From: Deltaproteobacteria bacterium
Lineage (GTDB): Bacteria; Desulfobacterota; Binatia; UBA9968
Assembly: GCA_005879605.1 (NCBI GenBank)
Contig: VBKE01000012.1
Span: 1-55,459 of the forward strand
Reading direction: 5' to 3'
DNA length: 55,459 nt
The notes beneath the pieces are model-generated. The model ran no database searches, was not told the DNA's origin, and was given only the letters and a program-made list of their open reading frames with translations. Positions 1-7,676 of this stretch are shown piece after piece. The position numbers and the translations under genes are program-made. The stretch's first letter is position 1; every line of letters begins with the position of its first letter.

Positions 1-29
1 GCCATCTCAAAGACATCTAAGAGCTGCAT
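1..29 (-). CDS. 5' end of a gene running off the left edge
   Basis: An ATG at 29-27 on the minus strand is preceded by a strong ribosome-binding site, AAAGGAGG, seven bases upstream. Only nine codons (MQLLDVFEM) lie in the window, so the product cannot be named. It is divergent from the SBP gene at 238, and a consensus-like promoter at 79-106 points towards it. Confidence 0.5.
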
Positions 30-78
30 AGCGACCTCCTTTCAGCTTGCAAAATAATATTGTTGAAACCGGTTAGAA

Positions 79-106
79 TTTATTCCCGGAGGAGCGACCT
101 TGTCAA
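79..106 (-). promoter_or_regulatory. candidate sigma-70 promoter for the leftward gene
   Basis: On the minus strand a perfect -35 TTGACA (101-106) is followed after 16 bases by AATAAA (79-84), which matches TATAAT at four of six positions. It lies about 50 bases upstream of the start codon at 29. Prediction by eye only. Confidence 0.4.
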
Positions 107-237
107 GGAGCAGCGGTGGCTACCGATGGTCGTCGCTAGCACCGTGCGACGGCCTCATCCGGTCCTCATTTGTTTGTGATCCCGAGGCGTAATATAGAGA
201 CGGTTGAGCATTTGATAATTAATAAGGAGGATTTCGA

Positions 238-1137
238 ATGAGCCTGGTTCAACTCGACGTCGTATACGGACAGCTCGAGGGAACCGAGGGAAGATTCTCT
301 CGCGACCCGAGCGGCTATCTTTCCATCGAGGCGGAGATTTTTCAGAAATATGGCTTGAAAGTTTCCTGGGCGCATGTTCAAGGCACGGAAGAACGCTATC
401 GCAGGCTCGAAAATGGAACGGCGCAGATCTCTCTCGTTGTTGGCCGCGCCTCGCTGCAGCATTTCCTCGATTCGGGAGCAACGAGGGTGCTCGGGTGCGC
501 GATGAACAGCTGTCCTTACTATCTGGTTGCCAGCCCGGCGATTCGACGGCTCGGCGATCTCAAGGGCAAGACAGTTGCCTGCCGCGAGGGGCCGGCACGG
601 AACGTTCCTTTCGAGCAAACTTTTCGCCGACATGCGGACCTCCGTTTAGACAAAGATGTCATTCTTGATTTGTCAGGGAGCGATCAGGAGGCTTTTAATC
701 TATTGATTAACGGCGAAATGGATGCAGCGTTGTTGCCGCGTCCCTATGGTTTCATCGCCGAGGAGAAAGGATTCACGCGAATCAACGAATGGCCGGACGT
801 CGTGGATGATCCTCTGCCCATCACCATAGAAACCACGGCAAAACTCTTGGCCGAAAAAGGCAAAGATTTCTCGGTTTTTTTGGCAGCGCACCGCGAAGGA
901 ATCCGATATCTCAAGACTCACCGCACCGAGACCATCCGCATGCTCGGGAAAAGGTTTGGCCACTCGCCATCGCTGGCGTCTAAAACATGCGACGATTACT
1001 TGGTCTGCATGGATGAGCGCTTGACGGTTGATTTCAAACAGCTGGAAAAGCTTTTATCTCAAGTTGCGCCCAATACGCCGGGCGGTGCTCGGCAGGTCGC
1101 GTCCGAATGGATCGTGCCGGGAGCGTTGAGAGATTAA
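238..1137 (+). CDS. ABC transporter substrate-binding-like protein (NMT1/SsuA type), no signal peptide
   Basis: A 299-residue protein with the layout of NMT1/SsuA-type periplasmic binding proteins. It has an N-terminal lobe with a Y-G-L-K-V-S strand near residue 40, then LGDLKGKTVACREG near residues 108-121, the segment in which SBPs of this fold bind ligand, then a helical C-terminal lobe. AAGGAGG lies 10 bases before the ATG. Unlike its neighbours at 2809 and 3809, no hydrophobic signal sequence is visible, so it may be cytoplasmic or its export signal lost. No ABC permease or ATPase gene lies nearby. It is probably the first gene of the plus-strand cluster ending at 5186. The ligand is unknown. 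Confidence 0.75.
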   Translation: MSLVQLDVVYGQLEGTEGRFSRDPSGYLSIEAEIFQKYGLKVSWAHVQGTEERYRRLENGTAQISLVVGRASLQHFLDSGATRVLGCAMNSCPYYLVASPAIRRLGDLKGKTVACREGPARNVPFEQTFRRHADLRLDKDVILDLSGSDQEAFNLLINGEMDAALLPRPYGFIAEEKGFTRINEWPDVVDDPLPITIETTAKLLAEKGKDFSVFLAAHREGIRYLKTHRTETIRMLGKRFGHSPSLASKTCDDYLVCMDERLTVDFKQLEKLLSQVAPNTPGGARQVASEWIVPGALRD

Positions 1138-1293
1138 ACAAAAATCTTATCATAAACATCGCAACGTCGATCTGCCCAAAGGGGAGAAGATACAGGTTCG
1201 CGATGCGCTCGTAGTTGCCGTACCTGCCCTGTTTCATGATATATCTCTGGACAACACATGACTCACACCTGTTAGGAGCTAGGAGATCTGCTG

Positions 1294-1618
1294 ATGCTGC
1301 GATTTCAAAATCCCATATTACGGTGTTCTTTCGGTCGAAATCGCCTCGCAAGCTTGGCAATTCTGATTCTGCCCGTGCTCTATTCCACCCGTAACGCGTT
1401 CAGTCTTGAAACGCTCACTCTGGTGCTTCCGGCGAAGAGTTTTCAGCAGCAAATCATCTATCCTTTGGCGCAAGAGCGGGGTTACATGAAGGAAGGGGGG
1501 ATCGATCTCAAAATTGCTTTTATGGAACCGACGCCGACCATTCAGGCGATGGTTTCCGGACTTCAGCTTCGTGTTGGATGCGGATAAACAACTCAACAAA
1601 ATGGGCTGGAAGCCTTGA
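1294..1618 (+). pseudogene. internally deleted ABC substrate-binding protein gene
   Basis: Starts with a ribosome-binding site (AGGAG near 1280) and a signal peptide. It then matches the intact SBPs at 2809 and 3809 for about 85 residues (PAKSFQQQIIYPLAQ, RGYMKE.GIDL, FMEPTPTIQAM). At about 1557 it jumps directly to the last 19 residues of the same family in another frame (DFSFVLDADKQLNKMGWKP, stop at 1616-1618). About 690 bases present in the paralogue at 2809 are missing, and the frame is broken so that a stop falls at 1585-1587. The result could at most encode a 97-residue truncated peptide. This is clear decay of a third tandem SBP copy. Confidence 0.85.
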
Positions 1619-1687
1619 CTTGGACGGCGGCTGATTTTACACGATTCAAGATTTCGAAAACAATAGAGGATCAAAAGGAGGTTTCTT

Positions 1688-2779
1688 ATGGCTGGCATAA
1701 TCGATGCGGACACACATATTTCAGAGTCAGAAGCGATGTGGAGGATGATGGGCAAAGAGATGTATCACCGCCGGCCGGTGTTGCTCAAAGGTCCGGAGGA
1801 CACGCTTTATGGTCCGCGCAATGCCTTTTGGCTCATCGACGGCAACATTTTTCCCAAGCCCAACGGCAAGGGCAGTTTCCGCCTTATCACGCCTTCTGCG
1901 ACCAAGCTGGAATCGTCCAGAGGAGATATTCAGATTGCTTGCCGAGAGATGACCGACATTCCAGCTCGGCTGAAAGACATGGATAGATTGAATGTCGAGG
2001 CCCAGGTGGTGTTTCCCACTTTGTTCCTGATTTATCTTACAGACGATCCCGCGTTGGAAGTTGCCTTGTGCCGCGCGTACAACCGGTTCCTCGCGCAAGC
2101 GTGCGCCCAGGCGGGCAGCCGAATGAGATGGATTGTAATTCCGCCGCTCAAGTCCATAGACGAATCGATCAAAGAATTGAAATGGGCCAAGGACAACGGC
2201 GCGGTCGGCGTCTTCTTCCGCGGCATCGAAGGAAACTGGACCCTCGATAATCCTTATCTCTTTCCCATCTACAAGGCGGCCAATGACCTGGATCTGCCGA
2301 TCTGCATTCACACCGGCGCCGGTTGCCCGGCTTTCCTCGCGCTCTTTGACGTCGAGAGAAACCACACCTTCGGCCACAGCCGGATTCAGCCGCTGATGGC
2401 CTTCAGAGACATCATTGCCAACAAGATTCCGGAGCAATTTCCCCGTCTCAAGTTCGGCTTCATCGAAGCCTCGGCCGGTTGGGTGCCATTTCTTATGCAC
2501 ATTCTTAAAAGGCTATTCCGTGAGCGTTGGAAGTTTTCGTCCGATATCGACATGTTCCGCGAGTATCGCATCTTCGTCGCCTGCGAGGCGGACGAGGACG
2601 TCAATTACATTGCTCAATTCACCGGCGAGGATCATCTGCTGATAGGCTCCGACTATGGTCACCAGGATCCATCGGAGGAGCGGCAGCTGGTTGCTGCTAT
2701 GAGAGCCCGCGAGGATGTTCCGCGCGCGCTGACGGATAAGATATTTTTTGATAATCCGCGTCAGTTCTATCCGATCTAA
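1688..2779 (+). CDS. amidohydrolase family 2 metal-dependent hydrolase
   Basis: A 363-residue TIM-barrel hydrolase of the amidohydrolase_2 (PF04909) group, which includes decarboxylases such as ACMSD and assorted hydrolases. The N-terminal DADTH (residues 6-10) supplies first metal ligands. PICIHTGAGCP in mid-protein carries a ligand histidine, and LLIGSDYGHQDP near the C-terminus carries the catalytic aspartate. AAAAGGAGG lies 7 bases before the ATG. There is no signal peptide, so it is cytoplasmic. It is strongly similar along its whole length to the protein at 5299-6399 on the other strand (shared YHRRPVL, NAFWLIDGNIFPKP). It sits between SBP genes, which suggests it acts on an imported compound, but the substrate is not evident. 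Confidence 0.85.
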   Translation: MAGIIDADTHISESEAMWRMMGKEMYHRRPVLLKGPEDTLYGPRNAFWLIDGNIFPKPNGKGSFRLITPSATKLESSRGDIQIACREMTDIPARLKDMDRLNVEAQVVFPTLFLIYLTDDPALEVALCRAYNRFLAQACAQAGSRMRWIVIPPLKSIDESIKELKWAKDNGAVGVFFRGIEGNWTLDNPYLFPIYKAANDLDLPICIHTGAGCPAFLALFDVERNHTFGHSRIQPLMAFRDIIANKIPEQFPRLKFGFIEASAGWVPFLMHILKRLFRERWKFSSDIDMFREYRIFVACEADEDVNYIAQFTGEDHLLIGSDYGHQDPSEERQLVAAMRAREDVPRALTDKIFFDNPRQFYPI

Positions 2780-2808
2780 TCGACGGACAGAAGACGGGAG
2801 CTGGTAAC

Positions 2809-3786
2809 ATGAAAAGGATTGTCAGCGTGACATTCGGATTGGCTCTTGCCGGGTTGCTGCTTTTCGACGTAAGGGCGGCGATGTCGCAAACCGTAAACCT
2901 CGCAATTGCGAGCAAGAGCTTTCAGCATTTGATTTATCCCATCGCTCTTGACAGAGGCTACATGAAGGAAGAGGGGATTGACCTCAAGATCACTTTCATC
3001 GAGCCGACCCCGAGCATCCAGGCATTGATGGCGGGAAGCGTTGATTTTACCGTCGCCGGCACCAGCGCGCTGGTCGTGCTGGCCCGGAGCAACGCCCCCT
3101 TGAAGGTGGCGCTGGCCGTCAACGACCGGGTGCACCAGTGGCTGTTGAGCAGGCCCAATATCACGAGCCCGAAGGATCTGAAGGGAAGGAAAATCGCGAC
3201 CACGGGTGTAGCCGCCGTCGCAACCTTTATGCTCAAACAAATACTCACCAAGTACGGCCTCGACGGCAACAAGGATGTGGTCTACATCGATCCGGGATTG
3301 GGAAATCAAGTTACGGCCTTGTTATCGGGAGTGGTGGACGCTGCCATTTTGGGCCCGGATTTGCGCTATATCGGCTTGGATAACGGCATGAAAGAGCTCT
3401 TTTATTATGGCAACGAAGTAAAAAATTCCTGGGGAACGCTTGCGACCTCCGACCGCCTTATCAAGGAGCAGCCCAAGATGGTCGCCGCCTTCGTTAGGGC
3501 GGCGCTCAAGGCGTTGCGTCTCATCCGAAAAGACCGCGACGGGACGATCGCTGCCACCACTAAATTTTCCGGAATCGATCGGTCGCAGGCCGCGCGCCTC
3601 TACGACGATCTCATCAACACCTTCACGCTTAATGGGACAGTCGATGACGAGACCCAGAAAAACGATCTCGTCATCATCCGCCAAGTCGCCGGTGTCACCA
3701 CCGACATTCCCAACTCGCGCGCCTACGATTTCAGTTTCGCTTTGGCTGCCGACCAGCAGCTGAATAAGATGGGCTGGAAGCCGTAA
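2809..3786 (+). CDS. ABC transporter substrate-binding protein (NMT1/SsuA type)
   Basis: A 325-residue periplasmic binding protein. It has a Sec signal peptide over residues 1-27, the family opening AIASKSFQHLIYPIA, the FIEPTPSIQAL and TVAGTSALV segments of lobe 1, and SPKDLKGRKIATTG, the usual hinge/ligand segment, near residue 120. The ATG follows GGGAG by about 8 bases. It is a paralogue of the next gene (3809) and of the deleted copy at 1294, including the shared C-terminal DQQLNKMGWKP. No permease or ATPase gene is nearby, so it would have to work with a transporter encoded elsewhere or as a sensor. The ligand is unknown. Confidence 0.85.
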   Translation: MKRIVSVTFGLALAGLLLFDVRAAMSQTVNLAIASKSFQHLIYPIALDRGYMKEEGIDLKITFIEPTPSIQALMAGSVDFTVAGTSALVVLARSNAPLKVALAVNDRVHQWLLSRPNITSPKDLKGRKIATTGVAAVATFMLKQILTKYGLDGNKDVVYIDPGLGNQVTALLSGVVDAAILGPDLRYIGLDNGMKELFYYGNEVKNSWGTLATSDRLIKEQPKMVAAFVRAALKALRLIRKDRDGTIAATTKFSGIDRSQAARLYDDLINTFTLNGTVDDETQKNDLVIIRQVAGVTTDIPNSRAYDFSFALAADQQLNKMGWKP

Positions 3787-3808
3787 TGGCGCTCGCAAAA
3801 GGAACGAT

Positions 3809-4831
3809 ATGAAAACAAGTTGCCCATTGTTTCGCTGGCAAGCATGGGCTGGGGCAAAGCGGATAATGGCTTGGTCCCTTTTAGTTAGCGTTCAGCTCTT
3901 ACAGCCTGACTTCGCCAGCGCTCAGTCCTTTCAAACCGTCAACATGGCGATCCCGGCCAAGAGCTTTCAGATGGTGATCTACCCGGTGGCGCAGCAAAAG
4001 GGCTACATGAAGGAAGAAGGCCTGGATCAGAGAGTCATCTTTATCGCGCCGACGACGAGCATCCAGGCCATGCTCGGCGGCGATGTTCAGTTCACCGGCG
4101 CGGGCACCAGCGCGCTCGTGAGCATCGCTCGGGGAAATACCCCGCTAAAGGTTGTTGTGGCGACAAACGACCGAGTTCTTCAATGGCTTGTCACCCGACC
4201 TGAGATTACCAGTCTGAAGGATCTCAAAGGCAAAAAAATCGCCACCACCGGCGTCGGCGCCGTCGCAACCTTCATGGCGAGACAGGTCCTCACCAAGCAT
4301 GGTCTCGATGGCAACAAGGATGTCACTTACCTAGATGTGGGGCAGGGCAATCAGCTCGCAGCGCTCCTCGGCGGGGGATTTGACGCGGCGATTCTCAGCG
4401 TTGAACAGCGCTACGTGGCGCTCGATAAAGGAATGCGCGAGATGTTTTTCATGGGCAACGAGGTGAAAAACTCTTGGGGCATGCTGGCGACGACGGATAA
4501 GCTGATCAAAGAAAATCCCAAGATGGTCGGCGGATTCGTGCGCGCCACCATCAAGGCGCTCCGTTACCTGCGCCAGGAAAAAGAAGGCGCTATTTCCGCC
4601 ATGCTAAAATTCTCCGGCGTCTCGCGCCAGCAAGCCACCCGCGTCTACGACGATATTATCGGCACTTTCACGCGCAACGGCGTCGTCGACGATGAAACGC
4701 AGCGAAACGATCTCAACATTATCCGTCAAGTCACCAACACCAACGAAACAATGCCGAACGCCAAGGCGTACGACTTCAGCTTCGCCCAGGAGGCCGATCA
4801 GCAGCTGAATAAGGCGGGGTGGAGACCATGA
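3809..4831 (+). CDS. ABC transporter substrate-binding protein (NMT1/SsuA type), tandem paralogue
   Basis: A 340-residue binding protein closely related to the one just upstream. Shared segments include PAKSFQMVIYPVAQ, GYMKEEGLD, QFTGAGTSALVSIARGNTPL, LKDLKGKKIATTGVGAVATFM and the C-terminal DQQLNKAGWRP. The signal peptide is longer, ending near AQS at about residue 39. AAGGAA lies 8 bases before the ATG, and only 22 bases separate it from the previous gene, so the two are probably co-transcribed. It arose by tandem duplication. The ligand is unknown. Confidence 0.85.
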   Translation: MKTSCPLFRWQAWAGAKRIMAWSLLVSVQLLQPDFASAQSFQTVNMAIPAKSFQMVIYPVAQQKGYMKEEGLDQRVIFIAPTTSIQAMLGGDVQFTGAGTSALVSIARGNTPLKVVVATNDRVLQWLVTRPEITSLKDLKGKKIATTGVGAVATFMARQVLTKHGLDGNKDVTYLDVGQGNQLAALLGGGFDAAILSVEQRYVALDKGMREMFFMGNEVKNSWGMLATTDKLIKENPKMVGGFVRATIKALRYLRQEKEGAISAMLKFSGVSRQQATRVYDDIIGTFTRNGVVDDETQRNDLNIIRQVTNTNETMPNAKAYDFSFAQEADQQLNKAGWRP

Positions 4832-4904
4832 TTTCTCGGATGTCCGGCGCGTTCAGCGCTCGGATAGACAAGGAAGCCAAGCGCGTAACAAAAAAAGCAA
4901 GCTC

Positions 4905-5186
4905 ATGATTCAGACTGTAGGATTGGTAAGCAGCATTATCATGCCGTTTTTCAACATTCCTTTGATCGTTCGTATTATTCAGCGACGCTCGTCCGAAGAT
5001 ATCAGTCTCGTATGGGTCGTGGGCGCGTGGATATGTGTAGTGGGGATGTTGCCTTCGAGTTTGCAGTCGCCGGACCCTGTGTTGATCGCCTTTGGGATCG
5101 TCAACGGGCTTTTCTTTACCGGAGTATTCCTTAGCGTGATCTGTTTTCACCCCACCATTCGAAAGAAAATCGGCCTGCTGAAGTAG
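4905..5186 (+). CDS. small three-helix PQ-loop/SemiSWEET-like membrane protein
   Basis: A 93-residue hydrophobic protein with three predicted membrane segments (about 5-24, 32-52 and 60-82) and a basic C-terminus. The first helix runs into NIPLIVRIIQRRSSEDISLVW, which resembles the PQ-loop consensus P-Q-x-x-K-x-x-x-x-K-S-x-x-G-I-S, although the canonical Pro-Gln pair is replaced. Length and topology fit SemiSWEET half-transporters, which dimerise to move small sugars or other solutes. It ends the plus-strand SBP cluster, so a transport role is plausible. The ribosome-binding site is weak. Confidence 0.55.
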   Translation: MIQTVGLVSSIIMPFFNIPLIVRIIQRRSSEDISLVWVVGAWICVVGMLPSSLQSPDPVLIAFGIVNGLFFTGVFLSVICFHPTIRKKIGLLK

Positions 5187-5298
5187 GCGAAATCCCACGA
5201 TCTGTCCATGCCACGAGAAAATATCAAAAGCGGAGTTGAGCTACGCGCGCCAACCTGACTGTATCAGCTGGCGATCGGCTTCGAAGGCTCCTAGTAGT

Positions 5299-6399
5299 CT
5301 AAATCCCGTAGAACGCGCAGGGATTGTCCCGGACCATTTTTTCAGCAACACGGCTCGGCACATTCCTTTGAGATCTCAGCACGGGTAAAAAATTGCGCTG
5401 CTCGAAAGGATCGTTGTGGCCATAGTCGGAGCCGATCAGCAAGTTGTCTTCGCCGATGCAATCGGCCAACAAGGGAATATTTTCCTCCGTCTCGCATGCC
5501 ACGTAAATTCTATAGTCACGAAACAGATCCGCGCTTGATGAATACTTCCACTCGCCACGAAATTGTCTCTTGAACGAGTGGAGGAGATAAGGAACCCAGC
5601 TGCCGTAAGATTCGATGAAGCCGAATCTAAGGCGCGGGAACAGCTCCGGGATTTTATTGTTCACAATATCGTTGAAGGCAAAGAGAGGAAGCACTGCCGA
5701 GTGAGACCATTGCCGATTTTTCTCTAGGTTGAAAAAGTTGATGAACGTTGGGCAACCGGATCCCTGATGGATGCAGATCGGCAGATCAAGCTTGCTCGCT
5801 TCTTGGTAAACCGGAAAGAAGTACGGATTGTCCAACGTGAGATTGCCCTCTATTCCTCTGAAGAAAACTCCCGCCGCGCCCTTGTCCTTCGCCCAGCGTA
5901 TCTCCTTGAGTGATTCTTCGATGGATCGTAGAGGTGGAATGACAACCCATTTCAGCCGGTCTTTTCCTTTGGCCCACGCCTGAGCCATATACCTGTTGTA
6001 AGCCCGACACAGCGCCACCTCGAGCGCGACGTCATCGGTGAGATAGATGAGAAACAGCGTCGGGTAAATCACCTGGACGTCAAAGCCCAGCTCATCCATG
6101 TCTCTGAGACGTGCCTCGGGGTCCGTCAGATCGCGGCAACCGAGGCTGATATCGGTTCTCGTTTGTTGCCGCTTGGCCGCCGAAGGGGTAATCAGGTTGA
6201 AACCGCCCCTGCCGGCGGGCTTGGGAAAAATATTTCCGTCGATCAGCCAAAACGCGTTGCGCTCTCCATAGAGAGTATCGTCGGGAACGGACACCAGGAC
6301 CGGTCTCCGGTGATACATCTCCCGGTCGAGAAGGTCCCACATGCCTTGGGATTCAGAAATATGGGTATCGGCGTCAACCACTTTTTTTGCGCTTGTCAT
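5299..6399 (-). CDS. amidohydrolase family 2 metal-dependent hydrolase, second copy
   Basis: A 366-residue paralogue of the protein at 1688-2779, with the same DADTH start motif (residues 9-13), NAFWLIDGNIFPKP, PICIHQGSGCP and LLIGSDYGHNDP. TAGGAG lies 11 bases before the ATG. It is the last gene of the minus-strand cluster that begins at 10532 and converges on the plus-strand cluster holding its paralogue. Conservation of the metal-ligand motifs indicates an active enzyme. Whether it is a decarboxylase or a hydrolase cannot be told from sequence alone. Confidence 0.85.
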   Translation of the reverse strand: MTSAKKVVDADTHISESQGMWDLLDREMYHRRPVLVSVPDDTLYGERNAFWLIDGNIFPKPAGRGGFNLITPSAAKRQQTRTDISLGCRDLTDPEARLRDMDELGFDVQVIYPTLFLIYLTDDVALEVALCRAYNRYMAQAWAKGKDRLKWVVIPPLRSIEESLKEIRWAKDKGAAGVFFRGIEGNLTLDNPYFFPVYQEASKLDLPICIHQGSGCPTFINFFNLEKNRQWSHSAVLPLFAFNDIVNNKIPELFPRLRFGFIESYGSWVPYLLHSFKRQFRGEWKYSSSADLFRDYRIYVACETEENIPLLADCIGEDNLLIGSDYGHNDPFEQRNFLPVLRSQRNVPSRVAEKMVRDNPCAFYGI

Positions 6400-6474
6400 A
6401 GATCATTTTCTCCTACGGTTTTGCTAAGTACCGCTATCGGACTCGCGATCGAAGCTGGTTATCTGTTTGAGTGT

Positions 6475-6504
6475 ACGCTAGTTGAGCGGCGTCGGAGTTG
6501 TCAA
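6475..6504 (-). promoter_or_regulatory. candidate sigma-70 promoter before the second amidohydrolase
   Basis: Minus strand: perfect TTGACA (6499-6504), 18-base spacer, then TAGCGT (6475-6480), a weak -10. It would allow the amidohydrolase at 6399 to be transcribed separately from the GarR-like gene upstream. The 18-base spacing recurs at other promoters in the window. Confidence 0.3.
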
Positions 6505-6573
6505 GGACGTGCTCTCGTTGAGTTATCTGGATGCTGGCTTTGGAATCGCCGAGACGCTAGCAGCTCTTTTCAA

Positions 6574-7479
6574 TCAGGTAGCTTTGCTCTTACTCAACTC
6601 GGTTTTCGATAGTTGTTCGACAAGCGCTACCAACCCCGCGTGATCGAGCTCGCCGTTTCCCATGGATCGCATTGCCGTCATCATTTGAGCCACCTGACTT
6701 GTCACCATGAGTGGCACGCCATATTCCGCGCCGGTCGCCAGCGCGATCTTCATATCCTTTTCGTGCAGACGGATGCGGAAACCGGGCTTGAAGTTGCGCT
6801 CCAACATTTTCTGGCCGTGCGCCTCAAGAATCTTTGACTGCGCGAAGCCGCCGAGCAGCGCCTGCCGGACCTTTGCGGGATCGACTCCGGCTTTAGCCGC
6901 CAACACCAGCGCCTCGCTGACGATCGCGATGGTCGTTCCGACCACCATCTGATTTGCCGCCTTCGTCACTTGTCCCGCGCCGGCGTCGCCGACGTGGACG
7001 ATGTTTTTCCCCAAAACTTGAAAGATCGGCATCGCCCGCTCGACGGCGGACGGCTTGCCGCCGATCATAATTGACAGAGCGGCGTTGATAGCGCCGGCTT
7101 CGCCGCCGCTTACGGGCGCATCCACCATGTCGCAGCCGCGCTTTTCAGCCTCCGCTGCCAATCTTCGGGAAACAACAGGCGATATGCTGGACATATCGAT
7201 CAACAATATTCCCGGCTTGGCTCCGGCAAAGACCCCTTGCTCCCCGCTGTAAACAAGCTCCACATCGGGCGAATCGGGGAGCATGGTGATGACTACCTCA
7301 CTTCGAGCCGCAACTTCCTGCGAGCTCGCGGCGGTTTGCGCGCCTTCCTTGCTCAACTCATCCACTGACGCTCGGCTGCGATTGTGCACGATGAGCGAAT
7401 AGCCTGCCTTCAAGAGATTCCGCGCCATGGGTTTGCCCATGATGCCGAGACCGATAAAACCGATGATGGGTTTGTTCAT
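6574..7479 (-). CDS. garR: NAD(P)-dependent 2-hydroxy-3-oxopropionate reductase / beta-hydroxyacid dehydrogenase
   Basis: A 301-residue member of the 3-hydroxyisobutyrate dehydrogenase family, closest by eye to tartronate semialdehyde reductase (GarR/GlxR), which makes glycerate from 2-hydroxy-3-oxopropionate. FIGLGIMGKPMARNL at residues 8-22 is the nucleotide-binding fold, DAPVSGGEAGA near 120 the substrate loop, and KAANQM near 171 carries the catalytic lysine. Length is normal. AGAGG precedes the ATG. Glycolate oxidase genes glcDEF lie 5 kb away, so a role in the glyoxylate-to-glycerate route is plausible. Relatives acting on 3-hydroxyisobutyrate or related acids cannot be excluded. Confidence 0.8.
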   Translation of the reverse strand: MNKPIIGFIGLGIMGKPMARNLLKAGYSLIVHNRSRASVDELSKEGAQTAASSQEVAARSEVVITMLPDSPDVELVYSGEQGVFAGAKPGILLIDMSSISPVVSRRLAAEAEKRGCDMVDAPVSGGEAGAINAALSIMIGGKPSAVERAMPIFQVLGKNIVHVGDAGAGQVTKAANQMVVGTTIAIVSEALVLAAKAGVDPAKVRQALLGGFAQSKILEAHGQKMLERNFKPGFRIRLHEKDMKIALATGAEYGVPLMVTSQVAQMMTAMRSMGNGELDHAGLVALVEQLSKTELSKSKAT

Positions 7480-7516
7480 TTTTTCTACCTCTTCACTTGG
7501 CTACTGTAGCTTGCGC

Positions 7517-7660
7517 TCATGCATACACCAGCGGCTGGCTGATGTTTGGTGCGCCATAGGCCGCCTCTTGCGGCGTGATGGCTTTGGCCTTGGGATTTTC
7601 TTTCGCCAGCTCATCATGGCTAACTGTAAACCTTGCCGAGGCGACGCAGATCCTTGCAGT
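7517..7660 (-). pseudogene. possible 3' remnant of a degraded gene
   Basis: On the minus strand a 47-codon open stretch ends in a plausible C-terminus (ITPQEAAYGAPNISQPLVYA, stop at 7517-7519). Just upstream another frame reads CKDLRRLGKVYS before a stop, as if one coding sequence had been frameshifted. There is no start codon with a ribosome-binding site and I do not recognise the family. It fills the 197-base gap between garR and the iron-type SBP gene. Confidence 0.25.
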
Positions 7661-7676
7661 TCAGCTGCCGCTCTCC

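Noticed and set aside
1138..1293. Possible minus-strand coding sequence upstream of the SBP pseudogene
   Set aside because: The short frame shows no family features and no ribosome-binding site; the segment is better seen as the leader of the pseudogene.
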